Shown piece after piece: positions 34,356 through 43,257 of a stretch of DNA of 64,000 nucleotides. The notes below the pieces were generated by a model. That model did not search any database and was not told the DNA's origin. It saw only the letters and a program-made list of their open reading frames with translations. The first letter of the stretch is position 1. Every line of letters begins with the position of its first letter. This DNA is from Phycisphaera sp. (GTDB lineage Bacteria; Planctomycetota; Phycisphaerae; Phycisphaerales; UBA1924), in NCBI GenBank assembly GCA_025916675.1, contig CP098402.1, positions 429,205 through 493,204 on the forward strand. Reading direction: 5' to 3'. Made by a program: the position numbers and the translations under genes.

Positions 34356-36119
34356 ATGGCATCGACCACGGCCCTGTTTGCCAGCCTGAGCGGCTTGAAC
34401 GTCGAGACGCGTCGGCTCGACGTGATCGGCAACAACATCGCCAACGTGAACACCACGGCCTTCAAGGGTTCGCGGATGTACCAGGCGAACCAGAACCCGC
34501 GGACGTTCAGCCTGGGCAACGAGCCAACGGCGGCGCTGGGCGGCACCAACCCGATGCAGGTGGGCGTGGGCACGAAGATCGCCGGCATCCAGCGGAACAT
34601 GGGCGGCGGGACGATCACGCCCACGGGCAGCCCGACCGACGTGGCCATCGACGGCGCGGGGTTCTTCGTGCTGCGAGGGTCCGAAGATCGGTTCTACGGC
34701 CGTGCTGGTGCGTTCACGCTGAATGAGAACAACGAGCTGGTGACCGTCAACGGCGAGCGTGTGCAGGGCTGGGGCGTCAACGACAGCTTCGAGGTGCAGC
34801 AGGGTCAGCTCGATGACATCACGATCGAGCTCGGCTCGCTGACGATCGCGCAGGCGACGTCGACGGTGCGGTTCAACGGCGTGCTCGACGCGGGCGGGGA
34901 CGTGGCGCAGGTTGGCTCGCGCACGCTGCTGAGTGGTGGGGATGGCCTCGGGCTTGCGGCCCTCGGTGGTGAACCGTTGACGGTCGACACGCCGCTGGTT
35001 GGGCTTGAGAATCCGTTGCAGCGCGGCTCGGGCACGGCGATGTTCACCGATGGACAGACCTTGCAACTGGGTGAGAGCTCGACGGTTGGGGATGGCGTGC
35101 AGGTGCGCGGGGCGGAGAAGGGCGGGCGGACGCTGCCGATCGCGCAGCTGGCCATTGGCGCGGCGACGACGATCGGCGACTTCCTGGGCTTCTTGGGTTC
35201 GGCCCTTGGCATCCAGCCGCAGACGGGCGCTGGAGCGCCTGGCGTGACGCTTGATACCGAGACCGGGCAGATCCAGGTGGTCGGCAACGCGGGCGAGGCG
35301 AACGACCTTGACATCGAGACGGGCGACATCGTGGTGCTCGACGAGAACGGGCAGGCGACCGGCATCAACCCCTTCGCGGCACAGACGGCGCGGGAGGCAA
35401 ATGGTGAGTCGCAGCGTACGCCGTTCTTTGTGTACGACTCGCTGGGCGGGCTGGTACTTGCCGACCTGACGATGGTGATGGAAGACAAGACCGACGCGGG
35501 CACGACGTGGCGGTACTACGTCGAGAGCGACGAGGCGGCCGGGAGCCCGGCGCTGGCGACGGGGACGGTCGAGTTCGACACCAATGGCAACCTGCGGCAG
35601 GCCGAGCCGGTGGGCGTGGTGCTGAATCGTGGGGCGACGGGCGCGGCTCAGCCGCTGGCGTTCGACTTGCTCTTCCAGGGCGAGGGCTCGCGCTTGCAGG
35701 CGCTCGACGTGGGCGAGGGCGAGGCGAACATCGCGGTGGACGACCAAGACGGGTTGCCCGCGGGCACGCTGAACGCGTTCGGCATCGGGCCCGATGGGGT
35801 GATCTCCGGGGCGTTCACGAACGGCTTGAGCCGACCGATCGGGCAGATCGCGCTGGCGACGTTCGCCAATGCGCAGGGGCTGACCGACGAGGGTGACAAC
35901 CTGTTCCGCGTGGGGCCCAACAGCGGCGAGGCGGTGATCACCGAGCCCGGGGGATTCGGCACGGGCCGGACGCTTGGCGGTCAGCTCGAGCAATCGAACA
36001 TCGACCTGAGCCAGGAGTTCATCGGGCTGATCCTGGCGCAGACGGGATACACGGCCAACGCGCGGGTGATCCGCACGACCGACGAGCTGTTGCAGCAGCT
36101 CGTGGTGATCGGCCGCTAG
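34356..36119 (+). CDS. flgE: flagellar hook protein FlgE
   Basis: A 587-residue hook subunit, longer than the E. coli protein (402). The N-terminal LFASLSGLNVETRRLDVIGNN with NIANVNTTAFKGSRMY and the C-terminal LEQSNIDLSQEFIGLILAQT with YTANARVIRTTDELLQQLV are the paired D0 helices. Between them lie variable outer domains with the FlgE-type insert GEPLTVDTPLVG and many G/T/D turns. Extra length probably forms an added surface domain on the hook. Confidence 0.93.
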   Translation: MASTTALFASLSGLNVETRRLDVIGNNIANVNTTAFKGSRMYQANQNPRTFSLGNEPTAALGGTNPMQVGVGTKIAGIQRNMGGGTITPTGSPTDVAIDGAGFFVLRGSEDRFYGRAGAFTLNENNELVTVNGERVQGWGVNDSFEVQQGQLDDITIELGSLTIAQATSTVRFNGVLDAGGDVAQVGSRTLLSGGDGLGLAALGGEPLTVDTPLVGLENPLQRGSGTAMFTDGQTLQLGESSTVGDGVQVRGAEKGGRTLPIAQLAIGAATTIGDFLGFLGSALGIQPQTGAGAPGVTLDTETGQIQVVGNAGEANDLDIETGDIVVLDENGQATGINPFAAQTAREANGESQRTPFFVYDSLGGLVLADLTMVMEDKTDAGTTWRYYVESDEAAGSPALATGTVEFDTNGNLRQAEPVGVVLNRGATGAAQPLAFDLLFQGEGSRLQALDVGEGEANIAVDDQDGLPAGTLNAFGIGPDGVISGAFTNGLSRPIGQIALATFANAQGLTDEGDNLFRVGPNSGEAVITEPGGFGTGRTLGGQLEQSNIDLSQEFIGLILAQTGYTANARVIRTTDELLQQLVVIGR

Positions 36120-36139
36120 GGCGCGGGGAGGCTGAGGGC

Positions 36140-36337
36140 ATGATTGTGCTAACGCGGCTGAACGGCAAGGGCTTCGTGCTGAATGCCGAGCTTATCCGGA
36201 CTATCGAAGAGAACCCCGACACCACCATCACGCTGGTGAGCGGCGATCACATCGTGGTGAAGGAGAAGATGGTCGAGGTAGTGACGCGGTCGATCGACTA
36301 CGGGCGGCTGCTTCGGAAGCTGATGCCTCCGAGTTGA
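36140..36337 (+). CDS. flbD: flagellar protein FlbD
   Basis: A 65-residue FlbD/SwrD-family protein: MIVLTRLNGKGFVLNAELI, RTIEENPDTTITLVSGDHI and VVKEKMVEVVTRSI cover essentially the whole family profile. In Bacillus the homologue raises flagellar motor power, which suits its place just before motAB. Not the sigma-54 regulator of the same name from Caulobacter. Spacing of 20 nt from flgE suggests one operon. Confidence 0.9.
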   Translation: MIVLTRLNGKGFVLNAELIRTIEENPDTTITLVSGDHIVVKEKMVEVVTRSIDYGRLLRKLMPPS

Positions 36338-36353
36338 GGGTCGGTGGGTCCGT

Positions 36354-36373
36354 ATTGGCCTCAAGAGGTCAAT
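36354..36373. promoter_or_regulatory. palindrome between flbD and motA
   Basis: ATTGGCCTC and GAGGTCAAT are complementary except for one pair (G opposite T) around a central AA. No T-run follows, so it is not a terminator; a protein-binding dyad or RNA processing site ahead of motAB is possible. Unproven. Confidence 0.3.
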
Positions 36374-36444
36374 AAGGCTCGACGATGATGGATGGGGCCC
36401 CGGAGGGCCTCGGGCGGCCGAGCCACCATCGGAGCGAGTGCGGT

Positions 36445-37230
36445 ATGGACCTTGGTACGGTTATCGGAGTCGTACTCGCCGTCGTGGCGTTGTTCATCGG
36501 CATCTTCATCGGTGGCGGCGGCGACATCATGGCGATCTTCGACGTGGTGTCGGTGTTCATCGTGGTGTTCGGCACCATTGGCGCGGTGATGATGAGCTTC
36601 CCCATGGCGCGCATCACCGGGTTGGTGGGCGTGGTCAAGAAGGCCTTCTTTAATGACACGAGCGACCCGGCCGAGACGATCGCCGAACTGGTCAAGTACG
36701 CCGAGGTCGCCCGCCGCGAGGGCATCCTGAGCCTCGAGAACCTGATGGGCGAGATGAAGGACCCGTTCATCGTGCGCGGCGTGAAGATGGCCGTGGACGG
36801 GACCGATCCGGAGCTGATCCGGGCGATCCTGGATACCGAGCTGGATGCGCTGAGCGATCGGCACGGGAACGCGAAGGCGGTGCTCGATGGCATTGCCAAG
36901 TACGCGCCTGCGTTCGGCATGATCGGGACGTTGCTGGGTTTGATCTTCATGCTCAAGAGCATGGACGACCCCAGCAAGATCGGCCCGGGCATGGCAGTGG
37001 CCCTCATCACGACGCTGTACGGAGCGATGATGGCCAACATGTTCGCCTCGCCGCTGGCCGACAAGCTCTCGGCCAAGGACGCCGAGGAATTGCTGGTCAA
37101 GACGATCATCGTGACGGGGGTGATGTCGATCCAGAGCGGCGACAACCCGCGCGTGGTGGAGAGCAAGCTGCTGACGTTCCTGCCGCCGGCGAAGCGGGAC
37201 GCGTTCGCGGCGGCGCGCGAGGCGGCCTGA
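36445..37230 (+). CDS. motA: flagellar motor stator protein MotA
   Basis: A 261-residue stator subunit with four membrane helices, two near the N-terminus (GTVIGVVLAVVALFIGIFIG; IFDVVSVFIVVFGTIGAVM) and two around residues 155-210 (YAPAFGMIGTLLGLIFML; GMAVALITTLYGAMMANM). The cytoplasmic loop and the PAFGMIGTLLG proton-channel motif are intact. The start at 36445 (MDLGTV) is used, since the longer frame from 36385 adds 20 hydrophilic residues. motB follows after 1 nt. Confidence 0.93.
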   Translation: MDLGTVIGVVLAVVALFIGIFIGGGGDIMAIFDVVSVFIVVFGTIGAVMMSFPMARITGLVGVVKKAFFNDTSDPAETIAELVKYAEVARREGILSLENLMGEMKDPFIVRGVKMAVDGTDPELIRAILDTELDALSDRHGNAKAVLDGIAKYAPAFGMIGTLLGLIFMLKSMDDPSKIGPGMAVALITTLYGAMMANMFASPLADKLSAKDAEELLVKTIIVTGVMSIQSGDNPRVVESKLLTFLPPAKRDAFAAAREAA

Positions 37231-37231
37231 G

Positions 37232-37975
37232 ATGGGTAAACGCAAGAAGCGAGAACCCGCGGGCGTTCCCGAGTGGGTGGTGACCTACGGCGACCTGATG
37301 TCGCTGCTCCTTTGCTTCTTCATCTTGCTGGCGGCGTTCAGCGAGCTGAAGCAGGAACGCGACTATCAGGACGTGGTGCGGAGCATCCAGGAGGCGTTCG
37401 GGTACAACGGCGGCATCGGCAAGATCCGAGTCGAGGACATTCCGTACATGACGGTCGACAGCCTGGACACCGATAACTCTGAGTCGGCCGAGAAGCCATT
37501 CATCAGTGCCGAGACCACCAGCGAGTCGATCGCGGGGCGGAACGAGAGCACGAACGTCATCAACGAGGGGCTGCGTTTCGCCGTGGGCGCGAGCCTGACG
37601 TTCGAGGCCGGTTCGGCCGAGCTGAGCCCCCGCGCGCAGCGGCAGCTCAGCGAGGAGATCGGCCCGGCGTTGCGTGGGCACCGGGTGAAGATCGAGGTGC
37701 TCGGGCACGCCTGGGGAGCCGAGGACCGCATCTCGGGGTTGGATTTTTACGATCTTTCCTATCGCAGGGCCAAGGCGGTGATGGACTACCTGGTGGCGGA
37801 GGTCAATCTGGACCCCAGGCTCATGGAGCTGGAGGCAAAGGCCGATTCCGAACCTGCGGTGGCTGCCCGCGGCCCTGGGGCGGCGGCGGCATCGAATCGC
37901 CGGGTGCAGGTGATCCGCACGGAGATCAACCCCGACGAGACGCATCCCGATCCGAACTGGACGGGGCGGCCGTAG
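37232..37975 (+). CDS. motB: flagellar motor protein MotB
   Basis: A 247-residue stator subunit. One membrane helix carries the proton-binding aspartate D21 ([18 protein letters not shown]), then a linker/plug region and an OmpA-type peptidoglycan-binding domain ([20 protein letters not shown], then [16 protein letters not shown] and [10 protein letters not shown]). The NRRVQV end is the expected NRRVEI-type motif, so wall anchoring should work. Pairs with motA. Confidence 0.93.
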   Translation: MGKRKKREPAGVPEWVVTYGDLMSLLLCFFILLAAFSELKQERDYQDVVRSIQEAFGYNGGIGKIRVEDIPYMTVDSLDTDNSESAEKPFISAETTSESIAGRNESTNVINEGLRFAVGASLTFEAGSAELSPRAQRQLSEEIGPALRGHRVKIEVLGHAWGAEDRISGLDFYDLSYRRAKAVMDYLVAEVNLDPRLMELEAKADSEPAVAARGPGAAAASNRRVQVIRTEINPDETHPDPNWTGRP

Positions 37976-38017
37976 CCGATAACACGAGCGGGGATCGCCG
38001 CAGCGCGGAGGATAGCG

Positions 38018-38557
38018 ATGGCCGAGGAAGCGACCAAGGACAAAGAGGGCGAGAGCACCGAGGAGAAGAAGGGCGGCAAGGGCGGCCTTTCGACGAAGCT
38101 GCTCGCGGTGATCCTGGCGATCATGGCCATCGAGGGCGTGGGCGTGTTCCTGTTCGTCACGATGATGTCGAGCACCCCCAAGGACGCGGCGGCCGAGATC
38201 GTGAGCGACGAGGACGACCCCGAGGCCCTCGTCGAGATCATGCTGACCGAAGAGCAGTACCAGAACATGACCAGCAACCAGGTGTGGATCTGGGAAGCCG
38301 AGATCTACATCAAGGTGCGCCGCAAGAACCAGGACTTCGTGCAGGGGCAACTCGAGCAGCGGTCGGCCGAGATCCAGGAGGGCATTACCCAGATCTTCCG
38401 CCGGGCCAAGCTGACCGAATTGCGCGAGCCGGACTTCCGGACGGGGTCGCGTCAGCTCACGGCGCTGGTGAACGAGGTGTTCGGCAACGACGCCGACGGG
38501 CTGCCGCGGGTCGAGCGTCTGGTGATCGCCAAGCTGCGGGGCTTCCCGCGGAACTGA
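38018..38557 (+). CDS. fliL: flagellar basal body-associated protein FliL
   Basis: A 179-residue single-pass protein: charged K/E-rich cytoplasmic start (1-25), helix ([24 protein letters not shown], split here as about residues 28-50), and a periplasmic domain ([21 protein letters not shown] ... [19 protein letters not shown]) of the stomatin-like FliL fold that rings the stator. In most bacteria fliM follows directly; here a 170-nt non-coding gap follows instead. Confidence 0.88.
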   Translation: MAEEATKDKEGESTEEKKGGKGGLSTKLLAVILAIMAIEGVGVFLFVTMMSSTPKDAAAEIVSDEDDPEALVEIMLTEEQYQNMTSNQVWIWEAEIYIKVRRKNQDFVQGQLEQRSAEIQEGITQIFRRAKLTELREPDFRTGSRQLTALVNEVFGNDADGLPRVERLVIAKLRGFPRN

Positions 38558-38573
38558 CGATTCTGACTGGCGA

Positions 38574-38602
38574 ACGCGCAGGTCCTGCGCGTGCCCGGGC
38601 AC
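38574..38602. repeat. palindrome cluster in the fliL-fliN gap
   Basis: ACGCGCAGG/CCTGCGCGT (38574-38582, 38584-38592) is a perfect 9-bp inverted repeat around one base, overlapping the perfect 12-bp palindrome GTGCCCGGGCAC (38591-38602). No T-run follows. It resembles the hairpins after fliE (26070) and after flhG (47887). The rest of the 170-nt gap shows no gene or clear promoter. Confidence 0.5.
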
Positions 38603-38727
38603 ACTGCGGCAAAAGCTGCGGATGCGAGGGCTCGGGCTCCGATGTTGCACAAGCCGGCGGAGTCCGGCGTTGTCTGGTCGGCACGCGCCGATCTGGCGGA
38701 TACCGACCGCGCACGAGAGCGAGCAGG

Positions 38728-39324
38728 ATGCCCGAAGAGCGCCCCGAAGAAACGACCGGACCCGAACCCGCCGACGAGCAGGGGGGCGCCCAACAGCCCG
38801 AGGTGGCGGGCGATGGTGCCGACCAGCCAGATGAAGCGTCCGAGGCGCTCAAGGCGGCCAAGGACGCGCTGGAGAGCATCCAGGCCGAGGCCGACGCGGC
38901 GGCGAGTGGCGGCAGTACCGATTCAGAGAAGCCAGCCGATGGCGATAGCCAGACCATGGCCAACGAGGTCGTGGAGGCGGCGTTACAGGCGGCTGGCGGC
39001 GGGGGCAAGCCGCTCGAGCTCCCAGACTTCGACCTCTCGAGCGTCGCGGGCGCCCAGCACGGGCTGGACATGCTGGCCGACGTTCAGCTTGATGTTCGCA
39101 TCGAGCTGGGGCGGACGAGGATGCTGGTCGAGGACGTGCTGCGGCTGAACTCCGGGGCCGTGGTGGAGCTGGACAAGCTGGCCGGCGACCCGTTGGACGT
39201 GTACGTGAACGACCGATTGGTGGCGCGGGGCGAGGTGCTCGTGCTGAACGACAATTTCTGTATCCGTGTGAATGAGATCATCGACTCGGTGGGCGAGCAT
39301 GCCAAGGAGCCGGCCGAGTCGTAA
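38728..39324 (+). CDS. fliN: flagellar motor switch protein FliN
   Basis: A 198-residue protein. The last 85 residues form a SpoA/FliN domain ([61 protein letters not shown]). The first 110 are acidic and A/E/D-rich without a FliM- or CheC-like domain, so it is FliN with an extended tail, not a FliY or a FliM-FliN fusion. It should form the lower C-ring with FliM, yet fliM is not next to it. The start at 38728 has AGCAGG upstream. Confidence 0.9.
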   Translation: MPEERPEETTGPEPADEQGGAQQPEVAGDGADQPDEASEALKAAKDALESIQAEADAAASGGSTDSEKPADGDSQTMANEVVEAALQAAGGGGKPLELPDFDLSSVAGAQHGLDMLADVQLDVRIELGRTRMLVEDVLRLNSGAVVELDKLAGDPLDVYVNDRLVARGEVLVLNDNFCIRVNEIIDSVGEHAKEPAES

Positions 39325-39393
39325 GCAGGATTCGCTTGGTGGTACTCACCAGCCGTGCGGCGGAGCCCGCGCGTGCCCAGCCAGGAAGGCGAC

Positions 39394-40086
39394 ATGGCAG
39401 TTCGACGCTTCGCATGGCTGGTTTTGGGTGCGCTCGCGCTGAGCGCGACGGCCACGCATGGGCAGGTCGGTCCGCCGATTGGCGATGAAGCCTCCGCATC
39501 GACCCAGCAGCAACTGAGTGCATCAACTCCGGCAACGGCTCGTCCGGCCGAGTCGGACATGCCGCTCATGGCTGCGCCGCGTCGGGACGAGGCGGCAGCG
39601 GAGGAGCCGGCGGCGGGCTCGGGCGGCTGGGTCCGGTCGCTGGCATCGGTGGCGATGGTCGTTGGGTTGATCCTGGTGCTGGCGGCGGCGGCGCGGTTCT
39701 TCTCTCGGCGCAGCGGGTCGGTGGCGGCGATGATCGGCCCCGGCGGGCGTGCGCCCAGCGGGGTGATCGAGGTGCTGGCGCGGTACCCGGTGGGCCGGGG
39801 GCAGGTGCTGGTGCTGCTGCGGATCGACCGCCGCGTGCTGCTGCTGAGCCAGAGCGTGTCGGGCAAGGGCGGGGCGTTTACCACGCTGTCGCAGTTCGAC
39901 GACCCGAGCGAGGTGGCCGCCATCTTGCGGCAGACGCGCGACGAGGCCAGCGAGAGCGTGTCGGCCCGGTTCCGCCAGGCGATGGAGCGGTTCCAGGGGG
40001 CCGACGATGGGGTCGATCGAGGTGAGATCATCGAGGTCGGGGCGCGGGGCGAGCCGTTGCCCAAGGGGCGTGGGGTGTGGGCGTGA
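39394..40086 (+). CDS. fliO: flagellar biosynthesis protein FliO
   Basis: A 230-residue FliO-like protein: a signal-type N-terminus (RRFAWLVLGALALSATATHG), a periplasmic low-complexity part, a membrane helix (SVAMVVGLILVLAAAARFF, about 88-106) and the short cytoplasmic FliO domain (GVIEVLARYPVGRGQVLVLL, DRRVLLLSQSVSG). FliO helps the FliP complex assemble. The start at 39394 has GGAAGG just upstream. Overlaps fliP by 4 nt (GTGA). Confidence 0.85.
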   Translation: MAVRRFAWLVLGALALSATATHGQVGPPIGDEASASTQQQLSASTPATARPAESDMPLMAAPRRDEAAAEEPAAGSGGWVRSLASVAMVVGLILVLAAAARFFSRRSGSVAAMIGPGGRAPSGVIEVLARYPVGRGQVLVLLRIDRRVLLLSQSVSGKGGAFTTLSQFDDPSEVAAILRQTRDEASESVSARFRQAMERFQGADDGVDRGEIIEVGARGEPLPKGRGVWA

Positions 40087-41087
40087 GGTGGCTGCTGCTC
40101 GCAGTCGTGGCGGTGGCGGTCCTCGCGGCTGGTGCGCATGCGCAGGGCGTGATGGGGCCGCCGGCCGTGCCGCCGGTGGCCGAGGCTCCCGGCGCGGCGA
40201 TAGCGCGTGAGCTTGCCAACGCGCTCGAGGGGCGCGATGGCGGGCCAAACCCCCTGAGCGTGCTTGGTGCGGCGGCCGAGGTCTTGCCGGCCGACGGGCA
40301 GGGGAACAAGCCGGGCATCAGCGCGGCGGTGAGCATCATGCTGGTGCTCACGGTGATCACGCTGGTGCCGTCGATCATGCTGATGACCACGTCGTTCGTG
40401 CGGATCATCATCGTGCTGGGCTTGCTGAAGCAGGCGATGGGCACGCAGACGGTGCCGCCGGGGCAGGTGATCCTGGCGCTCAGCCTGTTCCTGACGCTGT
40501 TCATCATGACGCCGACGATCGGGCGGATCTACGACGAAGCGATCGTGCCGTATGAGCAGGGTGAGATCACCGAGTACGAGCAGCTCTGGGACGCCGGTGC
40601 CCGGCCGCTGCGGGACTTCATGTTCGACCAGATCGAGGCGACGGGGAACTGGTCGAGCCTGCTGACGATCATGGAGTATCGCGGGCACGACGTGAGCGAC
40701 CCGAGCAAGCTCACGCGGGCCGACGTGGGCATGGCCGAGTTGGTGCCGGCGTACATGCTGAGCGAGCTGAAGGTCGCGTTCCTGATGGGATTCCGGATTT
40801 ACCTGCCGTTTTTGGTGATCGACATGGTGATCGCCAGCGTCTTGATCTCGATGAGCATGATGATGCTGCCGCCGGTGCTCATCAGTTTACCGTTTAAGCT
40901 ATTGCTGTTTGTGCTCGCCGATGGGTGGCAGTTGCTGGCGGGGTCGCTGCTGGAGAGCTTCGTGCTGGAGGGGCAGATCGAGCGGCTGAGCGATCAGGTA
41001 TCGCGCGCCGCGAGCGAGGGGGCGGTTGTGGCGGCGCCGATGGTCGGGGCATTGGCGAACTGGGTGGCGTGGCTGCCGGGCGTGTAG
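40083..41087 (+). CDS. fliP: flagellar export gate protein FliP
   Basis: A 334-residue core gate subunit. Signal-like N-terminus, then the conserved block (LMTTSFVRIIIVLGLLKQAMG, VPPGQVILALSLFLTLFIM) and the signature ELVPAYMLSELKVAFLMGF with MMMLPPVLISLPFKLLLFVLADGW. The usual C-terminus at GWQLL..SL..SF is followed by an extra 45 residues (LEGQIERLSDQVSRAASEG ...) not seen in E. coli FliP (245 aa). GTG 40077 is an alternative start. Confidence 0.93.
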   Translation: MRWLLLAVVAVAVLAAGAHAQGVMGPPAVPPVAEAPGAAIARELANALEGRDGGPNPLSVLGAAAEVLPADGQGNKPGISAAVSIMLVLTVITLVPSIMLMTTSFVRIIIVLGLLKQAMGTQTVPPGQVILALSLFLTLFIMTPTIGRIYDEAIVPYEQGEITEYEQLWDAGARPLRDFMFDQIEATGNWSSLLTIMEYRGHDVSDPSKLTRADVGMAELVPAYMLSELKVAFLMGFRIYLPFLVIDMVIASVLISMSMMMLPPVLISLPFKLLLFVLADGWQLLAGSLLESFVLEGQIERLSDQVSRAASEGAVVAAPMVGALANWVAWLPGV

Positions 41088-41102
41088 CGGGGGGCGGTGG
41101 CG

Positions 41103-41357
41103 ATGGGCGGCGATTGGATTGTCGAGATGGTGCGCGACGTGCTGCTGCTGGTGCTACGCGTGGGCGGGCCGGTGCTGATCGCGGGCGTGATCATCGGGCT
41201 GGTGGTGAGCCTGTTCCAGTCGCTGACGTCGATCCAGGACCAGACGTTGTCGTTCGTGCCGAAGATTATCGGGATGATCGTGGTGGCGCTCTTGCTGCTG
41301 CCTTGGATGATCGCGCAGCTCGTTGAGTTCACGATCGAGATGTTCAGGTTGTTCTAG
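41103..41357 (+). CDS. fliQ: flagellar export gate protein FliQ
   Basis: An 84-residue protein with two helices (VLLLVLRVGGPVLIAGVIIGL; IIGMIVVALLLLPWMIAQLV) and the FliQ signature SLFQSLTSIQDQTLSFVPK between them. Four copies join FliP and FliR in the export gate. Start ATG 41103; GTG 41097 is possible. Confidence 0.94.
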   Translation: MGGDWIVEMVRDVLLLVLRVGGPVLIAGVIIGLVVSLFQSLTSIQDQTLSFVPKIIGMIVVALLLLPWMIAQLVEFTIEMFRLF

Positions 41358-41372
41358 TAAGGATGGTGGCCG

Positions 41373-42170
41373 TTGGACCCGGCGGTGGCGAGCATCCTGG
41401 AGCACCTGCTGCCGTTCTGGCTGGTGGCGGCCCGCGTGAGCGGGTTGTTCCTGTTCGCGCCGGTGCTGGCCAGCAGGCTGGTGATGCGGCGGGTGCGGGT
41501 GCTGTTGCTGCTGATGCTGACGGTCGCGTTGTATCCGGCCGTGGCGGTGGGGTGTGTTCAGGTACCGCCGATGGAGCTCGGCACGGTGGCGATGGTGCTG
41601 CTGGGCGAGGTGCTCATCGGGCTGGCCATCGGCATGATGGCGACGATGCCGCTGGTGGCGATCCAGGTGGCCGGCAGCGTGATCAGCTACAAGCTGGGCC
41701 TCGCGCTAGCGCAGGTGTACAACCCGGAGTTTGATGCGCAGTCTGAGGTGATCGGACAGGTGCTCTACCTGATGGGCCTGGGGCTGTTCATCCAGATCGG
41801 CGGGCTCGAGCACATGGTGGTGGCGATCATGGACACGTTCGCCATGCTGCCGCCCGGGACGGCGTGGGTGGACGTCGCGCCCGCGCAGCTGATGGCGGCG
41901 TTGATCGATGCGGCCTTTGTGGTGGGCCTGCGCATCGCGATGCCCGTGCTGCTGATGGCCACGCTGGCCAGTCTGGCAATGGGTGTGCTGATGCGGACGA
42001 TTCCGCAGATCAACATCATGTCCATCGGCTTCGCGATCCAGATCTTGCTTGGCATGTCGGTGCTGGTGGTGTCGATCTTCGCTATCGGCGACGTTGCGAG
42101 CGAGGCGATCACCGATGGGCTGGGCTACGTGTACGACTGGGCGCGGTCGCTGGGGGTGAGCGATGGCTGA
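41373..42170 (+). CDS. fliR: flagellar export gate protein FliR
   Basis: A 265-residue polytopic membrane protein with about six helices. Visible family blocks: RVSGLFLFAPVLASRLVMRR, GEVLIGLAIGMMATMPLVAI and the late TIPQINIMSIGFAIQILLGM (PxxNxxxxGFPxK-like). It completes the FliP5Q4R1 gate. TTG start at 41373, overlapping flhB by 8 nt. Confidence 0.93.
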   Translation: MDPAVASILEHLLPFWLVAARVSGLFLFAPVLASRLVMRRVRVLLLLMLTVALYPAVAVGCVQVPPMELGTVAMVLLGEVLIGLAIGMMATMPLVAIQVAGSVISYKLGLALAQVYNPEFDAQSEVIGQVLYLMGLGLFIQIGGLEHMVVAIMDTFAMLPPGTAWVDVAPAQLMAALIDAAFVVGLRIAMPVLLMATLASLAMGVLMRTIPQINIMSIGFAIQILLGMSVLVVSIFAIGDVASEAITDGLGYVYDWARSLGVSDG

Positions 42171-43257
42171 CGACCCGGGCGAGAAGACCGAAGACCCCAC
42201 CCAGCAGAAGCTGCGCAAGGCCCGCGAGCAGGGGCGCGTGGGCAAGAGCCAGGACTTCGGGGCCGTGGTGATGATGGCCGGGGCGGCGTTGCTAGTGGCG
42301 GCGCTGGGTCTGCTGGCGACGGGTCTGGTCTCGGCGATGATGCGCGACGTGATGGCGGGGAGCGCTCCCGGGCACGCGACGGTTGCGGAGGACGTGAACC
42401 GCGTGGTGCGATGGATCGGGGTGCGCATGGGGCTCATCCTGTTTCCCACGATGGCGGTGATGTTCATCGTGGCGTTGTTCTCGCAGCTCGTGCAGGTGGG
42501 GTGGTCGGTCTCGCCGCAGGCCATCACGCCCAAGCTCGACCGGCTGAACCCGATCAGCGGTGCCAAGCGGATCTTCGGGCCCAAGGGGGCGGTGAAGCTG
42601 GGGATGGACTTCGCGAAGTTGATCCTGGTGGTGATCGTCGTGGTGATCGTCTTGGCGCGGTGGATCCCGGCGTTGGGTTCGATGCCGCTGATGGACATCA
42701 GGGCCGCGACGATCCTGAGCTTGCGGGCGGTCGTGGAGCTGGCGATCTGGATGCTGGCGGTGCTGCTGGTGATCGGCTTGGCCGACCTGAAGTACCAGAA
42801 GTGGCAGCACAAGAGCGACAACAAGATGTCCAAGCAGGAGGTCAAGGAGGAGCAGAAATCGATGGACGGCGACCCGGAGATGCGGCAGCGCCGCGCGCGG
42901 GTGGCTCGCGAGATCGCCTCGCAGCGGGTCCAGAGCGACGTGCCGGGGGCCGACGTCGTCGTGACGAACCCCACGCACTTCTCGGTGGCGATCAAGTACG
43001 ATGCCAATGAGATGGCGGCGCCCGAGGTGATCGCCAAGGGGGCCGATTATGTCGCGCTGAAGATCCGCGAGGTCGCGCGGACGCACGGGGTGCCGGTGGT
43101 GGAACGCCCGCCGTTGGCGCGGGCGTTGTACCGCGGGGTGGAGGTCGGGCAGACCATCAGCCCCGAGCATTATGAGGCGGTGGCGGAAGTGCTGGCGTAC
43201 GTGTACCGGCTGGAAGGCAGCCACCGGGCGCCGGCACCGGCGGGGGCAGGTAGCTGA
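42163..43257 (+). CDS. flhB: flagellar export switch protein FlhB
   Basis: A 364-residue protein: four helices in the first 220 residues, starting from the conserved EKTEDPTQQKLRKAREQGRV, then the cytoplasmic domain with the autocleavage site NPTH (VVVTNPTHFSVAIKY, about residues 267-270). Cleavage there lets FliK switch export from rod-hook to filament proteins. All key residues are present, so the switch should be functional. Its stop and the flhA start share one base. Confidence 0.95.
   Translation: MADDPGEKTEDPTQQKLRKAREQGRVGKSQDFGAVVMMAGAALLVAALGLLATGLVSAMMRDVMAGSAPGHATVAEDVNRVVRWIGVRMGLILFPTMAVMFIVALFSQLVQVGWSVSPQAITPKLDRLNPISGAKRIFGPKGAVKLGMDFAKLILVVIVVVIVLARWIPALGSMPLMDIRAATILSLRAVVELAIWMLAVLLVIGLADLKYQKWQHKSDNKMSKQEVKEEQKSMDGDPEMRQRRARVAREIASQRVQSDVPGADVVVTNPTHFSVAIKYDANEMAAPEVIAKGADYVALKIREVARTHGVPVVERPPLARALYRGVEVGQTISPEHYEAVAEVLAYVYRLEGSHRAPAPAGAGS

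Noticed and set aside
33540-35993. 817-codon minus-strand frame opposite flgD-flgE
   Set aside because: Antisense shadow of strongly supported flagellar genes; no domain or ribosome site.
37975-37982. GCCGATAA, an exact sigma-28 -10 box before fliL
   Set aside because: No TAAA-type -35 element lies at the required 15-nt spacing, and it overlaps the motB stop; probably chance.
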